The notes beneath the pieces are model-generated. The model was not told the DNA's origin. It did no database searches and worked only from the letters and a program-made list of their open reading frames with translations. Of a stretch of DNA of 64,000 bases, positions 43,801 through 53,049 are shown in pieces (the stretch's first letter is position 1; each line of letters starts with the position of its first letter). Position numbers and translations under genes: made by a program. Origin of the DNA: Mycetocola zhadangensis (GTDB lineage: Bacteria; Actinomycetota; Actinomycetes; Actinomycetales; Microbacteriaceae); contig NZ_RCWJ01000001.1 in NCBI RefSeq assembly GCF_003668565.1, positions 806,001 to 870,000 of the forward strand. The letters are read 5' to 3'.

Positions 43801-44304
43801 ATGGTGGCATCTGTCGCACGAGGAGTGATTTTGGTTCACTCCTCACCGCGCGCTCTGTGCCCGCACGTTGAGTGGGCTGCCGGTCGCGCTCTTGGTCGTG
43901 CTGTGAACTTCTCGTGGGGGGACCAGCCGGTGCTGAAGGGCGCCCAGCGCGCCGAGTACTACTGGGAAGGGTTGCCCGGCATGGGCGCTGCCCTGGCTTC
44001 GTCGTTGCGCGGCTGGGAGCACCTTCGATTCGAAGTGACCGAAGACCCGACCGCCGGCTCAGACGGGGGCCGTTGGTTGCACACTCCGGACCTCGGTATC
44101 TTTTACGCACAGACAGACAGCGCCGGGAACGTTGTCGTTCCTGAGGATCGCATCCGTTACGCCATGGAGGTCGGCGGTTCGAACCCTGCCGAATTGCACC
44201 GCGAACTGCGGGTTGCGCTTGGTCAGGCCTGGGACGACGAGCTCGAACCGTTCCGCCACGCCTCTGACAACTCGAGCGTCATCTGGCTGCACAAGGTCGG
44301 TTAG
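43801..44304 (+). CDS. DUF3145 protein
   Basis: A 167-residue protein of an actinobacteria-specific family of unknown function. ARGVILVHSSPRALCPHVEWAAGRAL at the N-terminus is split by no gaps and is the hallmark. ATG 43801 has AAAGGAGG seven bases upstream, the best ribosome site in the window. It lies between padR (divergent) and fabF (convergent), separated from fabF by a strong hairpin. Confidence 0.92.
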   Translation: MVASVARGVILVHSSPRALCPHVEWAAGRALGRAVNFSWGDQPVLKGAQRAEYYWEGLPGMGAALASSLRGWEHLRFEVTEDPTAGSDGGRWLHTPDLGIFYAQTDSAGNVVVPEDRIRYAMEVGGSNPAELHRELRVALGQAWDDELEPFRHASDNSSVIWLHKVG

Positions 44305-44403
44305 GCGCTCTTCGCCCTCGAAACCCGGGGCCAACGGTGGCACGCTGTGCAGGTCGGTGATGATTCCCGACAGGTGCGGATGGTGAAACCGACTGGTCCT
44401 GAA

Positions 44404-44449
44404 ACGAACAGAACCCCGCACGGCGGTCGCCGTGCGGGGTTCTGTTCGT
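44404..44449. terminator. Strong bidirectional hairpin terminator
   Basis: A perfect 21-bp stem, beginning ACGAACAGAACCCCG and closing with its complement, around the loop GGTC. It lies between the DUF3145 gene and the convergent fabF, whose stop is two bases away. Stem strength suggests it stops transcription from both sides even without a long T tract. Confidence 0.75.
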
Positions 44450-44451
44450 GC

Positions 44452-45687
44452 TTAGAAGCTCTTGAAAGCGGCGACGGCGTTGTGGCCGCCGAAACCGAAC
44501 GAGTTGCTGATCGCCAGGAGGTCGCCTGAGCCGAGGTCGCGCGGTGACGTCACGACGTCGAGCGGGATCGCCGGGTCCTGGTTTTCCAGGTTGATTGTCG
44601 GGGGAGCTACACGTTCGTGCAGCGCCTTGACGGTGAACAGCGCTTCGATCGCGCCGGCGCCACCGAGGAGGTGTCCCGTCGACGCCTTGGTGGCGCTGAC
44701 GGCGATCGAGTCGAGGTGGTCGCCGAAGACCCGGCGCAGCGCGTTGTACTCGGCGATGTCGCCTACCGGAGTTGATGTCGCGTGCGCGTTCACGTGCACG
44801 ACATCGGTCAACGTGAGACCGGCATTCTCCACTGCGGCGATCATCGCGCGGGCAGCTGCCGATCCCTCGGGGTCGGGAGCGGTGATGTGGTAAGCGTCGC
44901 TGGTGACTGCTCCGCCGAGCACCTCGGCGTAGATCCGTGCTCCGCGGGCCTGAGCGTGCTCGAGCGTCTCAAGCACAAGGGCCGCTCCTCCCTCACCGAG
45001 GACAAATCCGTCGCGCGAGATGTCATACGGACGCGACGCAGTCGCCGGGTCGTCCATTCGCTTCGACAATGCCTGCATGGCGGCGAATGACGCGATCGGA
45101 AGCGGGTGAATCGCGGCTTCCGAACCACCGGCGATGATGACATCAGCGAGCCCGGCCTGCAGGTGCTGAAAAGCATTCGCGATCGACTCAGTGCTTGAGG
45201 CGCACGCGGAGACAACAGTGCGCTCTCCGGCACGGGCTCCGAGATCCATACCGATCGCCGCAGCTGGACCGTTGGGCATCAGCATCGGCACGGTCATCGG
45301 AAGCACACGACGAGGTCCACGCTCGCGCAGGGTGTCCCAGGCGTCAAGCAGGGTCCACACTCCACCGATACCGGTCGCCCAGTCGACGCCAAGCCGCTCG
45401 GGGTCGACCTCGGGGGTTCCGGCATCAGCCCATGCTTCACGCGCGGCGATGAGCGCAAACTGGCTGGAGGGATCGAGACGCTTGGTCTCGATGCGGGGGA
45501 GCACATCCGTTGGCTTCACGGCGGCCTGCCCGGCAATGGTGACGGGGAGCTCGTACTTGGCTACCCAGTCCTGTTCGAGGGTGCGAACACCGGATGCGCC
45601 GGCGAGGAGGCTGTCCCAGGAATCCTGGGCGGTCCCGCCGATCGGTGACGACGCACCAATTCCGGTTACGACAATTCTTTTGGTCAT
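44452..45687 (-). CDS. fabF: Beta-ketoacyl-ACP synthase II
   Basis: A 411-residue condensing enzyme of type II fatty-acid synthesis. The active-site Cys is in VVSACASSTESIANAF (about 165), the His residues in VNAHATSTPVGD (about 300) and KASTGHLLGGAGAIEA (about 338), and GFGGHNA closes it. It is last of fabD-fabH-acpP-fabF, the standard actinobacterial FAS II cluster; the gap to acpP is 119 bases. Confidence 0.96.
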   Translation of the reverse strand: MTKRIVVTGIGASSPIGGTAQDSWDSLLAGASGVRTLEQDWVAKYELPVTIAGQAAVKPTDVLPRIETKRLDPSSQFALIAAREAWADAGTPEVDPERLGVDWATGIGGVWTLLDAWDTLRERGPRRVLPMTVPMLMPNGPAAAIGMDLGARAGERTVVSACASSTESIANAFQHLQAGLADVIIAGGSEAAIHPLPIASFAAMQALSKRMDDPATASRPYDISRDGFVLGEGGAALVLETLEHAQARGARIYAEVLGGAVTSDAYHITAPDPEGSAAARAMIAAVENAGLTLTDVVHVNAHATSTPVGDIAEYNALRRVFGDHLDSIAVSATKASTGHLLGGAGAIEALFTVKALHERVAPPTINLENQDPAIPLDVVTSPRDLGSGDLLAISNSFGFGGHNAVAAFKSF

Positions 45688-45806
45688 TCGATGAAACTCT
45701 CTTGGTGCTGGTCAGCGATACAAGCGATCTCAGGGATGGCTCGTGCGGCGTGATGAGGGACCGGGTTCCGGGTCTGCCGCGACCCGGTCCTCATCATCGC
45801 AGGGGG

Positions 45807-46055
45807 CTAGCCCTGTGCTTTGACGATGAAGTCGACGGCGTCGCCGACGGTCTTGAGGTTCTTGACTTCCTCATCCGGAATCTTCACGTCGAACTTCTCT
45901 TCTGCGTTGACAACAATGGTCATCATCGAGATCGAGTCGATGTCGAGGTCGTCGGTGAAGGACTTGTCGAGCTCGACGGTGTCTGCAGCGATTCCGGTTT
46001 CGTCGTTGACGAGCTCGGCCAGGCCGGCGAGGACTTCTTCAGTGGACAGTGCCAT
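45807..46055 (-). CDS. acpP: Acyl carrier protein
   Basis: An 82-residue carrier of growing acyl chains. The phosphopantetheine Ser is in DDLDIDSISMMTIV (about 41). It is acidic, at the usual length. AAGGAGA lies about seven bases before ATG 46055, a strong ribosome site that fits its high expression. It sits between fabH and fabF. Confidence 0.97.
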   Translation of the reverse strand: MALSTEEVLAGLAELVNDETGIAADTVELDKSFTDDLDIDSISMMTIVVNAEEKFDVKIPDEEVKNLKTVGDAVDFIVKAQG

Positions 46056-46138
46056 GGTGTTATCTCCTTGAGTATCGATTGACCGTGAACCAGTCTATTG
46101 GGGTCATTGCGCCCGGTTCGGGCATATGAGGGGTGTGG

Positions 46139-47143
46139 CTAGGGGAGGACGACGACCTGGGCCGCGAATACCAGTCCGGCTCCGAAGCCGATCTGCAGGG
46201 CCAGACCGCCGGAAATCTCAGGGTGCTCCTGCAGGAGTCGATGGGTGGCGAGCGGAATGGACGCGGCGCTTGTGTTGCCTGTCGTCGCGATATCGCGGGC
46301 GATCACAACGCTCTCCGGCAACTTCAGCTGCTTGGCGAACTCGTCGATGATGCGCATGTTCGCCTGATGCGGGATGAACGCGGCGAGCTGGTCTGCGGTG
46401 ACGCCGGCCTTCTCAAGGGCTTCCTTCGCAACCTTTGCCATGTCCCAGACTGCCCAGCGGAAGACGGTCTGCCCTTCCTGGCGCAGGGTGGGCCATGGTG
46501 CTTCGCCGCGGCGGTATTCCTGCAGTGTCGCGTTCATGCCGACGGCTCCGGCCTTGGACCCGTCTGAACCCCAGACCGTTGCGGAAATGCCGGGGAAGTC
46601 GCTTGGTCCGATGACCGCTGCGCCTGCACCGTCTCCAAGCAGGAAGGAAATGGAGCGATCTTCCGGGTCGACAACGTCAGAAAGTTTCTCAGCGCCGATC
46701 ACGAGGGCGTATTTCGCGACGCCGGTGCGGATGAGCGAGTCCGCCTGGGCGATCGCATAGGGGTACCCGGCGCAGGCCGCGTTGACGTCGTAGGCGGCGG
46801 CGGGGTTCGCACCAACACGATCGGCCACCACGGCAGCCATCGACGGGGTCTGCTGGATGTTGCTGATCGTGGCGATGATCACGGCGTCGATCTGGGCAGG
46901 GTCGATGCCTGAGGCCTCGATCGCTTCCTTCGCGGCGTCGGACGCGAGGTCGACGGCGAGCACGTCCTGGCTGGCTCGGGTGCGCTCGATGATCCCTGTG
47001 CGCTGACGAATCCACTCATCAGATGAGTTGATGGGCTCAATGAGGTCGTCGTTCGGCACGGACAGGTCACCGCGAGCGGCGCCCATCCCCAAAATCCGTG
47101 TGAACGCGGGTCCCTGGGACTGCTGAAGTATAGGAATGGTCAT
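46139..47143 (-). CDS. fabH: Beta-ketoacyl-ACP synthase III
   Basis: A 334-residue enzyme that starts fatty-acid chains by condensing acyl-CoA with malonyl-ACP. Active-site Cys in VNAACAGYPYAIA (about 122), His in FIPHQANMRI, Asn in TTGNTSAASIPLA. Branched starters would fit the branched lipids of this group but cannot be told from sequence. It lies 26 bases after fabD, so the two are probably cotranscribed. Confidence 0.95.
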   Translation of the reverse strand: MTIPILQQSQGPAFTRILGMGAARGDLSVPNDDLIEPINSSDEWIRQRTGIIERTRASQDVLAVDLASDAAKEAIEASGIDPAQIDAVIIATISNIQQTPSMAAVVADRVGANPAAAYDVNAACAGYPYAIAQADSLIRTGVAKYALVIGAEKLSDVVDPEDRSISFLLGDGAGAAVIGPSDFPGISATVWGSDGSKAGAVGMNATLQEYRRGEAPWPTLRQEGQTVFRWAVWDMAKVAKEALEKAGVTADQLAAFIPHQANMRIIDEFAKQLKLPESVVIARDIATTGNTSAASIPLATHRLLQEHPEISGGLALQIGFGAGLVFAAQVVVLP

Positions 47144-47169
47144 TCGTCTCTCTCGGTTGCGGAGATTGA

Positions 47170-48084
47170 TTATGCGGAAAGCAGTTCGAGCGCTGCCGGA
47201 ATGTCAGCTGGGGTTTTGACGGCAACGGCAGGGGTGCCCTTCAGGCCACGCTTGGCGAGGCCGGTCAGCGCGCCTGCCGGTGCAACCTCAACGATGCCCG
47301 AGACGCCACTCTGAGCGAAAGCCTCCATGCAGAGGTCCCAGCGAACCGGCGAGGCGACCTGTTCGACAAGAAGCTCGACAAAACGCGAGCCATTGTCGAC
47401 GATGCTGCCGTCGTTGTTGCTCCACAAGCGAAGAGCCGGGTCGGATGCCGTCAGTCCAGCGGCAACGGATGCCAGGGATTCGCGTGCGGGCTCCATATAA
47501 CGAGAATGGAAGGCGCCAGCCACCTGGAGCGGAATCACGCGAGTTCCTGGCACGGGATCCTCCGAGAGACGGGCGAGAGCATCGAGCGCTCCAGCAACAA
47601 CAATCTGCCCACCCCCGTTGAAGTTTGCCGGCTGGAGGCCGAGTTCGTCGAGACGGCTGAGCAATGCATCGACGTCTCCGCCAAGTACCGCGCTCATTCC
47701 CGTCGGTGTCGTTGCAGCAGCCGCTGCCATCGCTCGTGCACGAGCGGCCACGAATCGCATGGCGTCGTCTTCGGTGAGCACCCCAGCACCAACTGCTGCC
47801 GTGATCTCTCCAACCGAGTGCCCCGCGATCCCCGGCACGGTCGCGGGATGTCCTGCGTCGGCAAGCGCCCGCAAGGTGAGCAGGCCAGCCGCCACGATGA
47901 GCGGTTGGGCGACTGCCGTGTCGCGGATCGTGTCCTGGTCGGATTCGGTGCCGTGCTTGACGAGGTCGACCCCCGCAGCCTCGGAGTACTGCTCGACGAG
48001 GCGAAGGTAGTCGTTGTTCTCAAGCCATGGGGAAAGGAAACCGGGAGTTTGGGAGCCCTGTCCAGGGCAGACGATTACGATCAC
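47170..48084 (-). CDS. fabD: Malonyl-CoA:ACP transacylase
   Basis: A 304-residue enzyme that loads malonate on ACP. VIVCPGQGSQTPGF opens it, the Ser nucleophile is in GIAGHSVGEITAA (about 90) and the His in QVAGAFHSRYMEPA (about 200). I chose GTG 48084: CAGACT lies six bases upstream and the frame upstream of it has no family match. A 19-bp palindrome lies just before this box. It is first of the fab genes and 101 bases downstream of fasR. Confidence 0.94.
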   Translation of the reverse strand: MIVIVCPGQGSQTPGFLSPWLENNDYLRLVEQYSEAAGVDLVKHGTESDQDTIRDTAVAQPLIVAAGLLTLRALADAGHPATVPGIAGHSVGEITAAVGAGVLTEDDAMRFVAARARAMAAAAATTPTGMSAVLGGDVDALLSRLDELGLQPANFNGGGQIVVAGALDALARLSEDPVPGTRVIPLQVAGAFHSRYMEPARESLASVAAGLTASDPALRLWSNNDGSIVDNGSRFVELLVEQVASPVRWDLCMEAFAQSGVSGIVEVAPAGALTGLAKRGLKGTPAVAVKTPADIPAALELLSA

Positions 48085-48090
48085 CGTCCT

Positions 48091-48132
48091 AGTCTGCCAA
48101 CTGACCGAGTCCCTGCTGTGTTGAACACAGCA
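48091..48132 (-). promoter_or_regulatory. fabD promoter with 19-bp palindrome (candidate FasR site)
   Basis: On the minus strand CAGACT (48091-48096) lies six bases before the fabD GTG. Upstream of it, at 48114-48132, TGCTGTGTT - G - AACACAGCA is a perfect 9-1-9 inverted repeat centred near -39 from the predicted start. In Streptomyces the PucR-like FasR binds in front of fabD; the fasR gene here is immediately upstream, so FasR is the first candidate. Confidence 0.55.
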
Positions 48133-48185
48133 CAAGAATGGGGGATTCGCTTGTGCATGTCCCACATAGCCTTTTCGGTTGCCGT

Positions 48186-49382
48186 CTAGCGGCGACGCTT
48201 AAGACCGTCGGGTTCGGCGATGGACCCGAGGATCAGTGCTGACTGAAGAATGAGCGCTTCGCGAGCGCCAGTCGCATCCCAGCCGATGACATCCGATACG
48301 CGTTTGAGTCGATAGCGAACGGTATTCGGGTGGACGAAGAGTTCACGTGCTGTGGCTTCGAGGGAACGCCCGTTGTCGAGGTAGCACCAAAGCGTTGTCA
48401 CGAGTTCCGTGGAGTGAGCGTGGAGGGGTTTGTAGATCCGCTCAATGAGTGTGGTGCGAGCTAAAGCGTCCCCGGCGAGTGCCCGTTCGGGCAGCAGGTC
48501 ATCGGCTTGCACCGGTCGCGGCGCGTGACGCCATGCGCGGGCAACCGCGAATCCTGCGAGGGCCGCACGAGCGCTCCTCGACGCCTCAACGAGCGTCGGA
48601 ACAGCGTGTCCGAGAACCAGGTAACCCGATCCAAATCCGGGTTCGAGATGTGTCGCAATCTCAACGAAGCTGAGTGATGCGGCCGTACCGATCTCCTCGT
48701 CGTCAACCCCGTGCGATGTCTCCGCCCTGCCGATGACAAGAACAAGCCTTCCGCCCTGAACACCGATGAGAACATCGGCAGCCATGTGTCGCGCGGTGCG
48801 GCGAAGCTGATCGACGTCGAGCTGTGGGGGTGTGGTTCCCACAAGAACAGCGACTTCGCCGTGGCCGTGCCAGCCCAGCGCAGCGATTCGGCTCGGAAGC
48901 TCATCGTCCGCTTCACCCGAGAGGATGGAGTCAACGACGAGGGCTTCGAGCCTGGCATCCCAGAGCCCGCGGGCCTCGGCGGCGCGGGCGTAGACATCGG
49001 CAGCCGCGAAGGCGATCTCGCGAGAATAAAGCAGGATCGCCTCGCGGAGGTCCTCACCGCCGTCCTTGATCCGCTCCTCGACAACCTCGACGGTCACACG
49101 GATGAGCTGCAGCGTCTGCTGCAAACTCACCGAGCGCAGGAGTTCGCGTGGCGCAGCTCCGAACACGTCGGCCGCGATCCACGGTGTCGACTTGGGGTCG
49201 TCGAACCAGGCGATGAACGAGGTTATGCCGGCTTGGGCAACGAGCCCGACCGCGGACCGCCGCCCTGGTGGCATTTCTGCATACCAGGGCAGCGTGTCCT
49301 CGAGTTGCTTCAGCGTCGTGGTGGCAAGCTCACCAGACAGCCGGCGCAGCCAGGCGAGCGTCTCGCCTTTTGAGCGTGGCAC
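48186..49382 (-). CDS. fasR: PucR/CdaR-type regulator of fatty-acid genes (FasR-like)
   Basis: A 398-residue regulator. The C-terminal helix-turn-helix reads LEATARELFVHPNTVRYRLKRVSDV split around residues 345-370. The middle holds a CdaR GGDEF-like region, and the N-terminus has the DUF-like helical part of actinobacterial FasR. FasR activates the fab operon in Streptomyces. Its position between aceE and fabD is the conserved one. It starts 17 bases after aceE, so it is probably in the aceE transcript. Confidence 0.87.
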   Translation of the reverse strand: MPRSKGETLAWLRRLSGELATTTLKQLEDTLPWYAEMPPGRRSAVGLVAQAGITSFIAWFDDPKSTPWIAADVFGAAPRELLRSVSLQQTLQLIRVTVEVVEERIKDGGEDLREAILLYSREIAFAAADVYARAAEARGLWDARLEALVVDSILSGEADDELPSRIAALGWHGHGEVAVLVGTTPPQLDVDQLRRTARHMAADVLIGVQGGRLVLVIGRAETSHGVDDEEIGTAASLSFVEIATHLEPGFGSGYLVLGHAVPTLVEASRSARAALAGFAVARAWRHAPRPVQADDLLPERALAGDALARTTLIERIYKPLHAHSTELVTTLWCYLDNGRSLEATARELFVHPNTVRYRLKRVSDVIGWDATGAREALILQSALILGSIAEPDGLKRRR

Positions 49383-49399
49383 GGGCGGGGTGGCGATGG

Positions 49400-52126
49400 T
49401 TAGCTCTCGCCACCGGCGTTGCCGGTGGTTCCCGCGTTGACGTCGAGGAGGTTGTATTTCTCGATCGCGCGACCGGGCAGTGACGCGTCGATTTCTCCTC
49501 GGGCCACGAGCATCTCCAGAGTGCGAACGACCATCGACGGACCGTCGATCTTGAAGTAGCGACGTGCGGCGGCGCGGGTGTCCGAGAATCCGAAGTCGTC
49601 AGCCCCAAGGGTCGCGAAGTCGCCGGGAACGAACTGGCGGATCTGGTCAGGTACCGCGTGCATGAAGTCGCTCACCGCGACAAACGGACCCTGCTCGTCC
49701 TTCAGACGTGCGGTGACGTACGGAACCTGAGGTTCGGCATCCGGGTTGAGGAAGTTGTATTCCTCAGCGCGGATCCCGTCGCGGCGCAGTTCGGACCAGG
49801 AGGTGACAGACCACACGTCGGCTGAAACACCCCAGTCCTCAGCGAGGAGGTTCTGTGCTTCGATCGCCCACGGAACGGAGACGCCGGAAGCGAGCAGCTG
49901 AGCACGCGGGCCTTCGACCTCTGAACCCTTGACCTTGTAGATACCGCGGAGGAGCCCGTCGACGTCGAGGTTCTCCGGCTCAGCTGGCTGAACGATCGGC
50001 TCGTTGTAAACGGTGATGTAGTACATCACGTTCGGGTCTTCGTGCTTACCGCCGTACATGCGCTCGAGGCCCGCACGGACGATGTGTCCGATTTCATAGC
50101 CGTAAGCGGGGTCGTACGTGACGGTTGCCGGGTTAGTCGAGGCCAGGAGAGGGGAGTGGCCGTCAGCGTGCTGGAGGCCCTCACCGGTCAGGGTAGTGCG
50201 ACCGGCCGTGGCGCCGATGATGAAGCCTCGCGCCATCTGGTCACCGGCAGCCCACAGAGCATCGCCGGTGCGCTGGTAACCGAACATCGAGTAGAACACG
50301 TAAATCGGGATGAGCGGCTCACCCTGGGTCGAGTACGTGGTTCCGATGTTGGTGAACGCAGCTGCGCCACCTGCTTCGTTGATGCCGACGTGAAGGATCT
50401 GGCCCTGGGGGCTCTCCTTGTAAGCGAGCAGAAGCTCACGGTCAACAGAGGTGTAGTGCTGCCCCTTCGGGTTGTAGATCTTCGCGGTCGGGAAGAACGC
50501 GTCGATTCCGAAGGTGCGTGCCTCGTCAGGAATGATCGGCACAATGCGGTTGCCGAAGTCCTTCGAGCGGATCAGATCCTTGAGCAGCCGGACGAACGCC
50601 ATCGTCGTGGCGATCTCCTGGGTGCCGGAACCCTTCTTCGCGATCGCGTAGGTGGAGTCGTCAGGCAGATTGATGTCTGTGTACTTCGACCGGCGCTCAG
50701 GGACGTATCCGCCGAGGGCGCGACGGCGCTCGTGCAGGTACTGAATCGCCTCGTCATCCGTACCGGGGTGGTAGTACGGCGGAAGGTAAGGGTTCTCCTC
50801 GAGCTGTGAGTCCGTGATCGGAACGCGCATCTCATCGCGGAACATCTTGAGGTTGTCCAGAGTCATCTTCTTCATCTGGTGCGTCGCGTTGCGGCCCTCG
50901 AAGGACGGACCGAGACCATAACCCTTCACGGTCTTCGCGAGGATGACCGTCGGCTGGCCCTTGTGCTCAGCGGCTGCCTTGAAGGCGGCGTACACCTTGC
51001 GGTAGTCGTGGCCTCCGCGCTTGAGGTTCCAGATCTGCTCGTCCGAGTAGTCCTCGACCAGCTTCAGCGTGCGCTCATCGCGGCCGAAGAAGTTTTCGCG
51101 AACAAACGCGCCGCTCTCTGCCTTGTACGTCTGGTAGTCGCCGTCGGGCGTCGCATTCATCAGGTTGAGCAGGGCTCCGCTCGAGTCACGGGCGAGCAGG
51201 TCATCCCACTCGCGGCCCCAGACGACCTTGATGACGTTCCAGCCAGCGCCACGGAAGAAGCTCTCGAGTTCCTGGATGATCTTGCCGTTGCCTCGCACGG
51301 GACCGTCGAGGCGCTGCAGGTTGCAGTTGATGACGAAATTGAGGTTGTCGAGTCCCTCGTTCGCGGCGACCTGAAGCTGGCCACGGCTCTCGACCTCGTC
51401 CATCTCGCCATCACCGAGGAACGCCCAGACTTGCTGGTCGCTGGCGTCTTTGATGCCTCGGTTCGTCAGGTATTTGTTGGCCTGTGCTTGGTAGATGGCG
51501 TTGATCGGGCCGAGGCCCATCGACACCGTCGGGAACTGCCAGAACTCCGGCATGAGGCGAGGGTGCGGGTACGACGAAAGGCCGTGAGGAGCGTGCGACT
51601 TCTCCTGGCGGAACCCGTCGAGCTGGTCGGTCGAGACCCGGCCTTCGAGGAACGCACGGGCATAGGTGCCGGGTGAGGCGTGACCCTGGATGAAGACCTG
51701 ATCGCCTCCGCCCGGGTGGTCCTGGCCGCGGAAGAAGTGGTTGAAACCGACCTCGTAGAGCGCGGCAGACGACGCGTAGGTCGAGATGTGCCCGCCGACA
51801 CCGATACCTGGGCGCTGTGCGCGGTGCACGGTGATCGCTGCGTTCCAGCGAATCCAGGCGCGGTACCGGCGCTCGATGTCTTCGTTCCCGGGGAACTCAG
51901 GCTCGTTTTCCGGCGCGATGGTGTTGATGTAATCCGTTGTCGGCACCATCGGAACCCCGAGGTGCAGTTCACGGGAACGCTTGAGCAGGCTCAGCATTAT
52001 TTCGCGCGCACGGCCGTGGCCGTGGGCTGCGACGAGCTGGTCGAGCGACTCTTGCCACTCCGCGGTTTCTTCGGGATCAGCATCGAAGTTGTCAACCGAG
52101 TAGGGGTCCTGGTCGTTTACAGTCAC
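49400..52126 (-). CDS. aceE: Pyruvate dehydrogenase E1 component (homodimeric)
   Basis: A 908-residue thiamine-diphosphate enzyme making acetyl groups from pyruvate. The ThDP motif starts at [15 protein letters not shown] and continues to [22 protein letters not shown] and [11 protein letters not shown] are further family blocks. Length and order match the actinobacterial AceE that works with shared E2 and E3 subunits, which are not in this window. It is beside fasR and the fab genes, linking acetyl-CoA supply with lipid synthesis. The start is GTG 52126 with GAAAGG upstream; a leader of about 90 bases may precede it (TAGGCT at 52221-52226, minus strand). Confidence 0.97.
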   Translation of the reverse strand: MTVNDQDPYSVDNFDADPEETAEWQESLDQLVAAHGHGRAREIMLSLLKRSRELHLGVPMVPTTDYINTIAPENEPEFPGNEDIERRYRAWIRWNAAITVHRAQRPGIGVGGHISTYASSAALYEVGFNHFFRGQDHPGGGDQVFIQGHASPGTYARAFLEGRVSTDQLDGFRQEKSHAPHGLSSYPHPRLMPEFWQFPTVSMGLGPINAIYQAQANKYLTNRGIKDASDQQVWAFLGDGEMDEVESRGQLQVAANEGLDNLNFVINCNLQRLDGPVRGNGKIIQELESFFRGAGWNVIKVVWGREWDDLLARDSSGALLNLMNATPDGDYQTYKAESGAFVRENFFGRDERTLKLVEDYSDEQIWNLKRGGHDYRKVYAAFKAAAEHKGQPTVILAKTVKGYGLGPSFEGRNATHQMKKMTLDNLKMFRDEMRVPITDSQLEENPYLPPYYHPGTDDEAIQYLHERRRALGGYVPERRSKYTDINLPDDSTYAIAKKGSGTQEIATTMAFVRLLKDLIRSKDFGNRIVPIIPDEARTFGIDAFFPTAKIYNPKGQHYTSVDRELLLAYKESPQGQILHVGINEAGGAAAFTNIGTTYSTQGEPLIPIYVFYSMFGYQRTGDALWAAGDQMARGFIIGATAGRTTLTGEGLQHADGHSPLLASTNPATVTYDPAYGYEIGHIVRAGLERMYGGKHEDPNVMYYITVYNEPIVQPAEPENLDVDGLLRGIYKVKGSEVEGPRAQLLASGVSVPWAIEAQNLLAEDWGVSADVWSVTSWSELRRDGIRAEEYNFLNPDAEPQVPYVTARLKDEQGPFVAVSDFMHAVPDQIRQFVPGDFATLGADDFGFSDTRAAARRYFKIDGPSMVVRTLEMLVARGEIDASLPGRAIEKYNLLDVNAGTTGNAGGES

Positions 52127-52285
52127 CGTCGACCTTTCTGTATGGGCAGATCGTGCCTGGTTTTCCGAGGTGCAAATGTCAGACAGGGTCGGGTTACGAC
52201 ACGCGCAGGCACCTCAGATCAGCCTAGCGACTTACAAACCCCGCGGGTGACATTGTGATGGCCGAGCGTCAAATACCCCTTCACT

Positions 52286-52314
52286 TTGGTGATGCGGATG
52301 TCGAGGTCTAGCAT
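52286..52314 (+). promoter_or_regulatory. Promoter for peroxiredoxin gene
   Basis: TTGGTG (52286-52291), 17 bases and TAGCAT (52309-52314) form a reasonable promoter, predicting a start near 52321 and a leader of about 65 bases. Confidence 0.45.
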
Positions 52315-52384
52315 GTGTTCCTGATCCGCGCGGGCATTCCTCGTGCGGCGGTACCGGGCTTAGGCCTGAAAGGAAGCAGCACCT

Positions 52385-52858
52385 ATGGCTCTGGAGAACG
52401 ACACTCGAGCCCCCGATTTCGAACTGGTCAACCAGTTTGGTGAGACCGTTCAACTGGGAAGCTTTCGCGGGAACCGAGCGGTTGCCCTGGTTTTCTTCCC
52501 GTTGGCTTTTTCCGGACGATGCACAAGCGAGCTGTGCGAGCTCCGCGATAACCTCTCACTGTTTCAGAGTGAGGGCGTCGAGTTGATGGGTATTTCTGTT
52601 GACTCGAAATTCACTTTGCGGGCGTGGGCTGAGCAGGAGGGCTACGACTTTCCGCTCCTCTCCGATTTCTGGCCGCACGGGCAGGTCAGCAAGGAGTACG
52701 GCGTCTTCCTCGGCGAGAAGGGATTCGCAAACCGCGCAACGTTCCTCATCGACATCGACGGAATCATTCGCGCCAGTTTCATCACGGCACCCGGGGAGTC
52801 ACGCTCCCTCGAGGCGTACCGCACCGCGATCGAGCGCCTGCAGTACCAGCCGGCCTGA
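52385..52858 (+). CDS. Peroxiredoxin (AhpE-like)
   Basis: A 157-residue thiol peroxidase. ALVFFPLAFSGRCTSELCELRD holds the peroxidatic Cys (usual PxxFSxxC region, about 45) and a second Cys three residues further on. The length and pattern match mycobacterial AhpE more than BCP. It reduces peroxides, which fits the nearby Mn-catalase. ATG 52385 has GAAAGGA upstream. Confidence 0.9.
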   Translation: MALENDTRAPDFELVNQFGETVQLGSFRGNRAVALVFFPLAFSGRCTSELCELRDNLSLFQSEGVELMGISVDSKFTLRAWAEQEGYDFPLLSDFWPHGQVSKEYGVFLGEKGFANRATFLIDIDGIIRASFITAPGESRSLEAYRTAIERLQYQPA

Positions 52859-52921
52859 GTGCCGCGATTTCGAGGTGCACTCGAAACCTGTGTAACATGA
52901 TCACGCTGCCTTGCGCAGTGG

Positions 52922-52994
52922 GGGCCTTTAGCTCAGCTGGTAGAGCGCCACGTTTACACCGTGGATGTCATCGGTTCGATCCCGGTAGGGCCCA
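52922..52994 (+). tRNA. tRNA-Val (TAC)
   Basis: A 73-base cloverleaf. Acceptor GGGCCTT/AGGGCCC, D arm GCTCAGCTGGTAGAGC, anticodon stem CCACG/CGTGG with TAC at 52955-52957, T loop TTCGATC. The full CCA is not encoded. Confidence 0.97.
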
Positions 52995-53002
52995 CAAACA
53001 GG

Positions 53003-53045
53003 AAAAAGGGACGGTCCGTGCAAAAGCGCGGACCGTCCTTTTTTT
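53003..53045 (+). terminator. Terminator after tRNA-Val
   Basis: AAAGGGACGGTCCG pairs with CGGACCGTCC and runs into eight T residues. It also faces the 3' end of the Mn-catalase gene and may serve both. Confidence 0.88.
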
Positions 53046-53049
53046 GTTT

